A stretch of 9,561 bases of DNA from Octadecabacter sp. (GTDB taxonomy: Bacteria > Pseudomonadota > Alphaproteobacteria > Rhodobacterales > Rhodobacteraceae), in contig DQCL01000284.1 of the NCBI GenBank assembly GCA_003533975.1, positions 4,111 to 13,671 of the forward strand. The letters run 5' to 3'. A model generated the notes under the pieces. The model did not search any database, was not told where the DNA came from, and saw only the letters and a program-made list of their open reading frames with translations. Both the position numbers and the translations under genes were made by a program. Below are positions 1 through 6,031 of this stretch, one piece after another. Position 1 is the stretch's first letter; every line of letters starts with the position of its first letter.

Positions 1-323
1 TTGAAGTGCTGAAAGCACATGCCAACCTCAGAGCGGATCTTGTCGATGTTCTTGAGGTCAGATGACAGCTCTGTGCCGTCGACCATGATCGTGCCCGCTT
101 GGTGTTCTTCCAAACGGTTGATGCAGCGGATCAGCGTCGATTTACCGGACCCTGACGGGCCACAAACCACGATACGTTCGCCGCGGTTCACCGTGAGGTT
201 GATGTCGCGCAGCACGTGGAATGTGCCGTACCACTTGTTCATATCCGTAATCTGGATGGCGACCTCGTCAGAGACCTTCATCGCTTCGCGATTGATCGCG
301 CGTTCTGTTGTTGTGTCAGACAT
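1..323 (-). CDS. bztD: Amino-acid ABC transporter ATP-binding protein BztD (N-terminal part, cut by window edge)
   Basis: This is the cytoplasmic ATPase that powers the BztABC amino-acid importer. Only the first 107 codons are inside the window, and the reading frame is open to base 1. After a leader of about 20 polar residues comes the start of a PAAT-family ATPase domain: an aromatic Y-loop region (NKWYGTFHVL, residues 29-38), the Walker A motif GPSGSGKST (55-63), the segment CINRLE (67-72) and, at the edge, the Q-loop beginning GMCFQHF (101-107). These are hallmarks of the GlnQ/AapP/BztD family. The ATG at 323 is preceded by a strong AAGGAG, and the last base of the bztC stop codon lies next to or within that ribosome-binding site (11-bp gap), so translation of the two genes is probably coupled. 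Family and role are secure. The bztD name rests on the gene order A-B-C-D. Confidence 0.95.
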   Translation of the reverse strand, partial: MSDTTTERAINREAMKVSDEVAIQITDMNKWYGTFHVLRDINLTVNRGERIVVCGPSGSGKSTLIRCINRLEEHQAGTIMVDGTELSSDLKNIDKIRSEVGMCFQHF

Positions 324-334
324 TGATGGTCTCC

Positions 335-2704
335 TTAACGGTGCTCACGTTGAAGCTTTTTCTCGAGATGTAGGGAATAACGGCCCATGCTGAAGCAGAA
401 GATGAAGAACAGCACGCCGATAAAGACGAAGAGTTCCCAATAGATGCCGTTCCAGTCCGTGTCGGCACGGATGGCATTGGCGAGTCCAATTGGGTCAAAC
501 AGGCCGATGAAGACCACCAAAACGGTATCTTTGAACAGGCCGATGAAGGTGTTCACGATGCCCGGGATAGAGATTTTCATCGCTTGCGGCAGCACGATGA
601 GCTGCATGGACTGCCAGTAAGACAGGCCCAGCGAGTCCGCGCCTTCATACTGACCTGTTGGCAGCGCTGCGAGGCCACCGCGAATAACTTCCGCGATATA
701 CGCCGCTGCGAACAGCGTCACCATGATGATGACCCGAAGCAACAAATCAAAGTTTGAACCTGGAGGCAGGAAGTAGTTCAGCAGCAAGGATGCTGTGATC
801 AACCAAACAATAAGTGGCACGCCACGAATTACTTCAATGAAGGCGACGCAGATCTTGTTAACGAAAAACAAGTGGGACTGACGACCAAGCGCGAGCAAGA
901 TACCCAGCGGCAAGGACAAAACGATACCCGCCACCCCAATGATCAAAGCCAACATAAAGCCACCGATTTGGCGGCTATCCACTGGCGTAAGCCCAACGCG
1001 GCCCAGCTCGGCATAGGTATCACGAACAGAAGCTGTGACGCTCAATTCCTGATTCCGCGCACTGAGGTATGTCGACAACGCACTGCGGTCTTCGTTCGTG
1101 GCGTCTTCCGGCAACTGATTAACGTTGATCATATTACGATAGCCACGCGGCAGTTCGGCACGCGCTGCCTCAGCAGTTTCGCGCAGGTCCGGTAGTGACG
1201 CTTCACGTTCTTCGAGGGACGTAAGTGCGCCTAAGAAACTGTTAGCTTCCGTCGCTTCCGTAGACACGCGGAACGCGGCTTGTGACAAGTTGCTTTCATC
1301 GTTGCGAAGTGCCGTGAGGCCCGCCATTTGGCTCAGCAGTTTCGCTTGAGGCGCTTCAAGATCATCTGCATTTGTCGCTACGATTTTGCCATGAATGACT
1401 TCAAGTGAAGCTATGTTTGCAGAAAGACCCGCCATCGCAGTTTCAATGTCTGCACGCAAGGCAGCGAGATCAGCAAGTGACGATGCGGATGTTACGCCTG
1501 CGGCGCGATCACTCAAATCTGTAAGCGGTTCCGACAGCTCTGCTTTGTCGACCATCGCAGCAACATCGTCCAAAATGGACGGGTCGTCTTGGGCCGCGCT
1601 CGCCACCATGATTTCGGATACTTCATTTAGATCAGCCGTATCTTCTTCAAGGTCAGACAAAGCGCTTGCTAGGAGTGAACCAACATTCCCGATCAGAGTT
1701 TCGGCAGAAGATGCCGCGCTCTCAGCTTCGGCAATTGCCGCTTCGCTGTCAGATGTCGCTGTCGGTGCACCACCCCATTCGGCCAGAATGTCGGACAGGT
1801 CAGAGATGCTTTCTTGCGCAGCGTCCAGCTGTTCGAACGCAGCAGTCTTCGGTTCGATCTGTTGTTCGATCGCGAACTCACCAACACGGATGCCGGCCAT
1901 CTCGATGACCGTTGCATTCTTCTCTTCGAGTGCCACGGCGATGTCAGCGGCTTTATCTTCGCCTTGAGCCTCAAGTGCCGCGACTTCAGCTGGAAGTTCA
2001 GCGGTGCGCGCTTCAAGTGTCGAAACAGTCGTATCAAAACGCCCAGCGCCGATTGCCTTATGCAGACCATCGCTCAGCGGGGTCATAACGACACCCCACC
2101 ACAGTAAAGCCGCTGCAAGGGCAAGAAGGTTAGATACGATTGGACCGGTCACCTTGCTGAGGAATTTAAGAGCGACAAATCCAACAACGAAACCAAGTGC
2201 GGCGAAAATCGGCGTCCAGAAAGACCCGCCCCAGATCAGCCAAACGGCAAGGAATGGGTACGACAGTGAGAACCACATCAGCTGGCTCGGCACTTTGTCC
2301 GCAAAAAGGATCGGTGCGAGGGCAACAAACAGAAGAACGAACGCCAAGATTGGGCGCCAGTACTCTTCAGGTGGGTAGAACCCGAACAACAGTTGTAGCC
2401 AACGGTCTTCGATCACAGCCCAGCACGCGCCGTCGTGGCTGTCTTTGTAGAAGGAAAACAGAACTTCGCGACATTCCGTAAGCGAGCCTGCGTTCCAAAC
2501 ACCGCCAAATGCCCAAGGAAGGACCAATGCCAGTGCCAAATAGACGATGTAGAGCGAAATTACAGTGAGAAGGATGTTCAACCAGCTGGAGAACAGGTTC
2601 TCACGCATCCATTTGATCGCGCCCTTTTGACCGACCGGTGGTGATTTTTCGGGCAACATCTCGCTGCGAACGTAGCCGACGCCGTGTGTGTTTGTATCGG
2701 TCAT
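335..2704 (-). CDS. bztC: Amino-acid ABC transporter permease BztC with a large extra acidic coiled-coil-like insertion
   Basis: This is one of the two inner-membrane permease subunits of the Bzt importer. Residues 41-63, 117-135, 141-158, 163-180 and 188-207 look like membrane segments of the long N-terminal region typical of AapM/BztC. Residues 580-789 form the MetI-like permease domain with about five membrane segments; its EAA loop, which contacts the ATPase, has E687, G693 and I703-V-L-P706. The conserved stretch around ECREVLFSF and YPPEEYWRP (77-118) also fits BztC. The protein is 789 residues, while the family is usually about 400-440. The excess is one block, roughly 215-570, with no membrane segments and no cysteine; in 221-570 I count about 66 acidic against 22 basic residues. 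The frame is continuous, so this is not a frameshift or fused neighbour. The ATG at 2704 has AGGAG upstream and is one base from the bztB stop, which implies coupled translation. Confidence 0.93.
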   Translation of the reverse strand: MTDTNTHGVGYVRSEMLPEKSPPVGQKGAIKWMRENLFSSWLNILLTVISLYIVYLALALVLPWAFGGVWNAGSLTECREVLFSFYKDSHDGACWAVIEDRWLQLLFGFYPPEEYWRPILAFVLLFVALAPILFADKVPSQLMWFSLSYPFLAVWLIWGGSFWTPIFAALGFVVGFVALKFLSKVTGPIVSNLLALAAALLWWGVVMTPLSDGLHKAIGAGRFDTTVSTLEARTAELPAEVAALEAQGEDKAADIAVALEEKNATVIEMAGIRVGEFAIEQQIEPKTAAFEQLDAAQESISDLSDILAEWGGAPTATSDSEAAIAEAESAASSAETLIGNVGSLLASALSDLEEDTADLNEVSEIMVASAAQDDPSILDDVAAMVDKAELSEPLTDLSDRAAGVTSASSLADLAALRADIETAMAGLSANIASLEVIHGKIVATNADDLEAPQAKLLSQMAGLTALRNDESNLSQAAFRVSTEATEANSFLGALTSLEEREASLPDLRETAEAARAELPRGYRNMINVNQLPEDATNEDRSALSTYLSARNQELSVTASVRDTYAELGRVGLTPVDSRQIGGFMLALIIGVAGIVLSLPLGILLALGRQSHLFFVNKICVAFIEVIRGVPLIVWLITASLLLNYFLPPGSNFDLLLRVIIMVTLFAAAYIAEVIRGGLAALPTGQYEGADSLGLSYWQSMQLIVLPQAMKISIPGIVNTFIGLFKDTVLVVFIGLFDPIGLANAIRADTDWNGIYWELFVFIGVLFFIFCFSMGRYSLHLEKKLQREHR
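995..2062 (-). other. Extra acidic, probably coiled-coil domain inside BztC (about residues 215-570)
   Basis: This in-frame segment lies between the last N-terminal membrane helix (about 188-207) and the first helix of the MetI-like domain (about 580). It is rich in Ala, Glu, Asp, Ser and Leu, has a single Trp (310) and few prolines, and contains long runs with hydrophobic residues about every three to four positions, as in helical coiled coils (for example 222-310 and 410-440). The C-terminal five-helix core ends in the cytoplasm and has its EAA loop there, so the segment before helix 1 should be periplasmic. The boundaries are estimates from composition. A role in docking the binding protein, spacing from the cell wall or self-association is inference only. 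I recognise no named domain. Confidence 0.75.
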
Positions 2705-2705
2705 A

Positions 2706-3938
2706 TCAACGCTCCTGCAACTGTGTGCGGTTGTTGTAGACGTTCATCACGCCCGAAATCGTAAGGCTAAGCACCAAGTAGAATGCAGCCATCAATAGGA
2801 TACCTTCTAATTCTCGGCCTGTTTGGTTGATCGTGATGCCACCCAATGTCGCGCGAACGTCCATGTAGCCCACCGCAATCGCCAGCGAGGAGTTCTTGGT
2901 CAAGTTTAGGTACTGCGAAATCAGCGGCGGAATGATGACCCGCATCGCCTGAGGCAGAATAACAAGGTTCATGGTGCGGCTTGGGCGAAGGCCCAGCGCG
3001 GCGGCAGCTTCTGACTGTCCTTTGGAAATCGCGAGGATACCAGAGCGGACAATCTCAGCGATAAACGCACCTGTATAAAGCGACAGAGCAATCCAAAGCG
3101 CGATCAGCGAGTTACGAAGGTGAATGCCATCAGTGAAGTTGAAGCCTTTGATGTAAGGGATCTGCAGATGTGCTCCCATCAAGAACAACAACACACCAGT
3201 CGGTACGATGAGAAGCGCAAGCTGCTGGTACCAAGTCGTTGGGCGAACACCCGTGCTTTCTTGGACCGCATCAGCGCGACCGCGCACAAGGCGGATTGCG
3301 AAAACACACGCAATCAGGACTACGCCAATGAGCAACCAGTTCATCAATGGAGACCCAAGGAAACCATTTTCGAATACGATGCCGGGGACGTAAACACCAC
3401 GGTTTGTCACCGCAACACTGTCACCCAATAGCATGGAGGCGTCTCCGCCAACTTTGAAGTCACGTGGCTGTGGCATACTTTCGGTCATAATCGCGAAGAT
3501 CGCGATGATCCAAAGCAGCAGCGGCACGTTCCGGAAACCTTCAACGTAGACAGCCATCAGGCGGCTAACGACCCAGTTTTTGGAAAGGCGCAGCACACCG
3601 ACGAATACGCCAATAACCGTGGCCAAAACGCACCCGAGGAATGCGACGAGAAGCGTGTTCAAGATGCCGACAATGGCCGCACGCATGTGTGTAGACTGGG
3701 AGGTATACTCGACCAGACGTTGGTTAATGTCATAGCCCGCTGGCTGTGTCAGAAACCCGAAATTGAAATCTTTGCCCAAGGCGGACAAATTCTGGATGGT
3801 ATTATTCACGAGCCAGTAAAGCCCCAACACCACCAAGATCATCGCAATCACCTGAATGGTGATGGAGCGGTAGCGCGTATCATAGATAAGCTGGCTAAGC
3901 CGAAAGCTGGCCTTCGGTGGATCCGTAAGCGTTGTCAT
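2706..3938 (-). CDS. bztB: Amino-acid ABC transporter permease BztB
   Basis: This is the partner permease of BztC; the two should form the heterodimeric channel in the inner membrane. The protein is 410 residues, normal for AapQ/BztB. It has a first membrane helix at about 28-45, a periplasmic stretch, then the opening of the MetI-like domain (about 88-150), an intervening segment with extra helices (about 199-217 and 240-255), and the C-terminal core (about 277-400). The EAA loop is well preserved: E310-A-A, G316 and ILPQ at 327-330, followed by QYLNLTKNSSLA (342-353), a family signature. The ATG at 3938 has AGGGAG about eight bases upstream. It follows bztA after a 144-bp gap with hairpins and is separated from bztC by one base. 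No missing motif or truncation is seen. Confidence 0.96.
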   Translation of the reverse strand: MTTLTDPPKASFRLSQLIYDTRYRSITIQVIAMILVVLGLYWLVNNTIQNLSALGKDFNFGFLTQPAGYDINQRLVEYTSQSTHMRAAIVGILNTLLVAFLGCVLATVIGVFVGVLRLSKNWVVSRLMAVYVEGFRNVPLLLWIIAIFAIMTESMPQPRDFKVGGDASMLLGDSVAVTNRGVYVPGIVFENGFLGSPLMNWLLIGVVLIACVFAIRLVRGRADAVQESTGVRPTTWYQQLALLIVPTGVLLFLMGAHLQIPYIKGFNFTDGIHLRNSLIALWIALSLYTGAFIAEIVRSGILAISKGQSEAAAALGLRPSRTMNLVILPQAMRVIIPPLISQYLNLTKNSSLAIAVGYMDVRATLGGITINQTGRELEGILLMAAFYLVLSLTISGVMNVYNNRTQLQER

Positions 3939-4020
3939 CCCTGAACTCCCTGGCCCTGGTCATCTCTGCGCCGGTTAGTCCGACTGCATGTGAAACAGGA
4001 TTTTATTTGGTATCGTCTTT

Positions 4021-4037
4021 GTATGCACAAAGCATAC
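4021..4037 (-). repeat. Small perfect hairpin upstream of bztB
   Basis: GTATGC (4021-4026) and GCATAC (4032-4037) are perfect inverted copies around a five-base loop. The hairpin lies directly downstream of the larger bztA-bztB hairpin in the direction of transcription, in the untranslated region before bztB. It has no T-run, so it is not a terminator by itself. It could stabilise an mRNA end or be a protein-binding palindrome. Confidence 0.45.
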
Positions 4038-4040
4038 GCG

Positions 4041-4070
4041 AAAGGGCGCGACCCGTAGGTCGCGCCCTTT
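4041..4070 (-). terminator. Strong GC-rich hairpin after bztA, likely partial terminator or mRNA stabiliser
   Basis: AAAGGGCGCGACC (4041-4053) is perfectly complementary to GGTCGCGCCCTTT (4058-4070) around a four-base loop, a 13-bp stem. It starts 12 bases after the bztA stop codon. On the minus strand the stem ends in TTT and is then followed by CGCG, so the U-tract is short. Such hairpins between a binding-protein gene and its permease genes commonly end or protect part of the transcripts, giving more binding protein than permease. A partial terminator or 3'-end stabiliser fits better than a complete stop, because bztB, bztC and bztD have no obvious promoter of their own. Confidence 0.65.
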
Positions 4071-4082
4071 GCTAAGTAGTGT

Positions 4083-5099
4083 TTAGCGGAATGGTGGGGA
4101 GTAGATCAGACCACCTTCAGTCCACATGGCGTTCAGGCCACGCGCAAGACCGATTGGTGTGTTCTCACCAATGTTCTTCTCAAACAGCTCACCGTAGTTG
4201 CCGCCCGCCATGATAGCGTTCTTAGCCCAGTCAGCTTCGAGACCGAGCATCGCGCCCAGTTCACCTTCTGTGCCCAAGAGACGGTTGATCTCTGGGTTGT
4301 CGGTGCCAGCAGACAGTTCTGCGATGTTTGCAGATGTCACGCCAAGCTCTTCAGCTGTGATCAAAGCGTTCAATGTCCAACGTGTAACGTCAGCCCATTC
4401 GTTGTCGCCGTGGCGAACAAGTGGACCGAGTGGCTCTTTGGAGATGATTTCTGGCAGCAGAACGTGATCGCCAGGTGCTTCGAATGTTGCACGTGTCGCA
4501 GCAAGGCCGGACGCGTCAGTTGTGTAAACGTCACATGCGCCAGCAAGGTACTGCTGCTGTGCTTCTGCGTTTGTTTCGATTGGCACTGGCTCATAGGAGA
4601 TGTTGTTGGAACGGAAGAAGTCCGCCAAGTTCAGCTCTGTTGTTGTACCAGTCTGGATGCAGACAGTCGCGCCGTCGAGATCCTTAGCGGAAGAAACGCC
4701 GAGGTCACGTGGAACCATGAAGCCTTGGCCGTCATAGTAGTTAACACCAGTGAATTCGAACTTCAGGTCGACGTCACGGGAGAATGTCCACGTTGTGTTA
4801 CGTGCGAGGAAGTCGATTTCGCCAGATGCAAGAGCAGTGAAGCGAGTCTGACCAGTTGTCGGAACGAATTCTACAGCGTTCGGATCGCCAAGAACAGCAG
4901 CCGCAACAGCGCGACATACGCCAACGTCAAAGCCTTCCCATACGCCGTTTGCGTCTGGAGCAGCAAAACCTACGAGGCCAGTTGTCACGCCGCAGTTCAA
5001 AGTGCCGCGCGCCTTGACATCGTCAAGCGTGCCAGCAGCAGCAGCACCAGCAGCAAGACCAGCAACGGTCATTGCGCCGAGGAGTACTGAATTTTTCAT
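4083..5099 (-). CDS. bztA: Periplasmic amino-acid-binding protein BztA
   Basis: This is the secreted solute-binding protein (SBP_bac_3 family) that captures the amino acid in the periplasm and delivers it to BztB/BztC. The 338 residues begin with a Sec signal peptide: a short basic start (MKN), a hydrophobic stretch rich in Ala, Gly and Leu, and a likely cut after Ala22 before GTLDDVKARG. Family landmarks include GVTTGLVGFA (37-46), GFDVGVCRAVAAAV (56-69), LARNTTWTFSRD (98-109; the arginine is expected to bind the substrate carboxylate), NYYDGQGFMV (120-129), CIQTGTTTE (147-155) and the C-terminal WTEGGLIYSPPFR. There are four cysteines (36, 62, 147, 189). The ATG at 5099 has AGGAAGG just upstream. 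Closest known relatives are AapJ/BztA, general or Glu/Gln/Asp/Asn-specific. Exact substrates cannot be read from the sequence. Confidence 0.96.
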   Translation of the reverse strand: MKNSVLLGAMTVAGLAAGAAAAGTLDDVKARGTLNCGVTTGLVGFAAPDANGVWEGFDVGVCRAVAAAVLGDPNAVEFVPTTGQTRFTALASGEIDFLARNTTWTFSRDVDLKFEFTGVNYYDGQGFMVPRDLGVSSAKDLDGATVCIQTGTTTELNLADFFRSNNISYEPVPIETNAEAQQQYLAGACDVYTTDASGLAATRATFEAPGDHVLLPEIISKEPLGPLVRHGDNEWADVTRWTLNALITAEELGVTSANIAELSAGTDNPEINRLLGTEGELGAMLGLEADWAKNAIMAGGNYGELFEKNIGENTPIGLARGLNAMWTEGGLIYSPPFR

Positions 5100-5119
5100 T
5101 TATATACCTTCCTGAGTTT

Positions 5120-5138
5120 CCCTGCGTGAGCCACAGGG
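5120..5138 (-). promoter_or_regulatory. Hairpin in the bztA 5' leader, close to the ribosome-binding site
   Basis: CCCTG (5120-5124) pairs with CAGGG (5134-5138) around nine bases, and an alternative internal GTG/CAC pairing is possible. In the bztA mRNA the hairpin ends about 20 bases before the ATG and about 8 bases before the AGGAAGG. It could influence ribosome access or mRNA stability. On the opposite strand the same hairpin is followed by TTTTT (5139-5143), so it also resembles a weak terminator for antisense transcription. The stem is short, so this is tentative. Confidence 0.35.
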
Positions 5139-5147
5139 TTTTTAGTT

Positions 5148-5163
5148 CTGTCCAGTTGGACAG
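5148..5163. promoter_or_regulatory. 16-bp interrupted palindrome upstream of bztA, possible operator
   Basis: CTGTCCA, two spacer bases, then TGGACAG form a perfect inverted repeat 49-64 bases before the bztA start codon. The size and symmetry suit a dimeric repressor or activator site; as RNA it would be a tight hairpin with too small a loop unless the inner pair opens. I cannot name the regulator. Confidence 0.4.
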
Positions 5164-5314
5164 GGGCGATACGCGCAGGCAAGCCAGCGCAATGCGGGGA
5201 GAGTGGGGGGATTCCGGCAAAGACGTCAAGGGGCCGCTTGCCATTAACTAATAAAATCGTCAGGACATTTGGTAAGTAACGGGACATTTTGCGGTCGATT
5301 TTCCTGCAAGGGCT
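5164..5314 (-). promoter_or_regulatory. Intergenic region likely to hold the bztA promoter
   Basis: This is the rest of the 215-bp space between the atp12-like stop and bztA; no gene is seen in it. On the minus strand there is a TTGACG (plus-strand CGTCAA, 5224-5229), a possible -35 box, but I find no convincing -10 box about 17 bases downstream. An alternative pair, TTACTT and TTTTAT, lies further upstream (about 5251-5279). An AT-rich patch at 5241-5256 and a direct repeat of GGACATTT (5263-5270 and 5282-5289) are the other notable signals. No terminator follows the atp12-like gene, so read-through from upstream is possible. Confidence 0.4.
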
Positions 5315-6022
5315 CTAGCTCGCCATCTGGTAGAAACGCGCCGCGTGCAGAAACGCATTCTTTTTAATTTCAGCAACTTGTGCATCATCATCGTCAACGC
5401 CCCACTGTTCGGCCTGCCAAGTTTCATCAACACGGGACAATTCCCACGAATCTGACGCCGACAAACGACGTTGCGTAACCGCAAGTGCCAATACCAATGA
5501 TCCCGACATTGCGATCAGGTCATGAAATGCGGCCAGTTCAAACGATGATGCGGCAAAAAGGGGCGAAGTGAGCGCATTCAGAGCGGTTTCATCCTGCGTA
5601 ACAGGCATTACGCCCTGAGTTGAAACCAAACGACCGCCGAACGTCTCGTGTGCCCAATCCAAAAGCGGGTCCCACTTTCGTGATTGGCGTTCGACGAGTT
5701 CCGCCGGGGAATCGGCGCGATAGCACAGCAAATCACTGCCGCCATAGGCCGCTAGCATCGTCGCAACTTCGTCGAACTGGACCGCAACTTTATCAATCGC
5801 AGCGTTCGCTGAGCGCGTGAAGGGCATAACATTCGGGTCGATCTTTTCGTCAACCGCACGCCATTCTTCGGCAATCGCGTCGCCCATGTCGCGGCTCGGC
5901 ACGATGAGGGGCGCTTTTGCCGGTGTTTTCACGGGGCGCGTGTCCAACTGAACCGCAAATCCGCCATCCTGCTCAACCACGCTCACATCGGTCCAAAACC
6001 GTTTTGCAACCCAGTCACTCAT
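5315..6022 (-). CDS. ATP12 family chaperone (F1-ATPase assembly factor)
   Basis: Mitochondrial Atp12 binds the F1 alpha subunit and assists assembly of the F1 sector of ATP synthase; alphaproteobacterial members are presumed to do the same in the cytoplasm. The 235-residue length is normal for bacterial members. Family features run along the whole protein: KRFW near the N-terminus (8-11), DTRPVKTPAKAPL (about 27-39), IAEEW (50-54), MPFTR (66-70), YGGSDLLCYRA (about 93-103), a WDPLLDWA segment, SGSLVLALAV and the C-terminal SWELSRVDETWQAEQWG. No signal peptide or membrane helix is visible. The ATG at 6022 follows a GAGGTG site. The gene starts 9 bases after the rluC-like gene, so it is probably co-transcribed. 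In related genomes I recall a HAD hydrolase gene between these two; it is absent here. Confidence 0.92.
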   Translation of the reverse strand: MSDWVAKRFWTDVSVVEQDGGFAVQLDTRPVKTPAKAPLIVPSRDMGDAIAEEWRAVDEKIDPNVMPFTRSANAAIDKVAVQFDEVATMLAAYGGSDLLCYRADSPAELVERQSRKWDPLLDWAHETFGGRLVSTQGVMPVTQDETALNALTSPLFAASSFELAAFHDLIAMSGSLVLALAVTQRRLSASDSWELSRVDETWQAEQWGVDDDDAQVAEIKKNAFLHAARFYQMAS

Positions 6023-6031
6023 TTTGGCACC

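Noticed and set aside
1395..1967. Long plus-strand open frame (190 codons) opposite the bztC insertion, rich in Ser and Ala
   Set aside because: It is the antisense reading of an Ala/Glu/Ser/Leu-rich coding stretch, where stop codons are rare. It has no ribosome-binding site, resembles no known protein, and its composition is explained by the sense gene.
335..2704. bztC as a frameshift, gene fusion or assembly join of two genes
   Set aside because: The frame is continuous over 789 codons, with canonical BztC sequence in order on both sides and codon use that looks the same throughout. There is no internal start with a ribosome-binding site that would mark a second gene.
4410..5090. Plus-strand open frame of 226 codons opposite bztA, rich in Cys, Ser and Val
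   Set aside because: The protein reads like complemented codons rather than a folded family. It is fully antisense to a secure gene and has no plausible start signal.
5224..5250. Sigma-54 type promoter before bztA, prompted by TGGCA and CTTGA on the minus strand
   Set aside because: The spacing between the GG and GC elements does not fit the fixed -24/-12 geometry.
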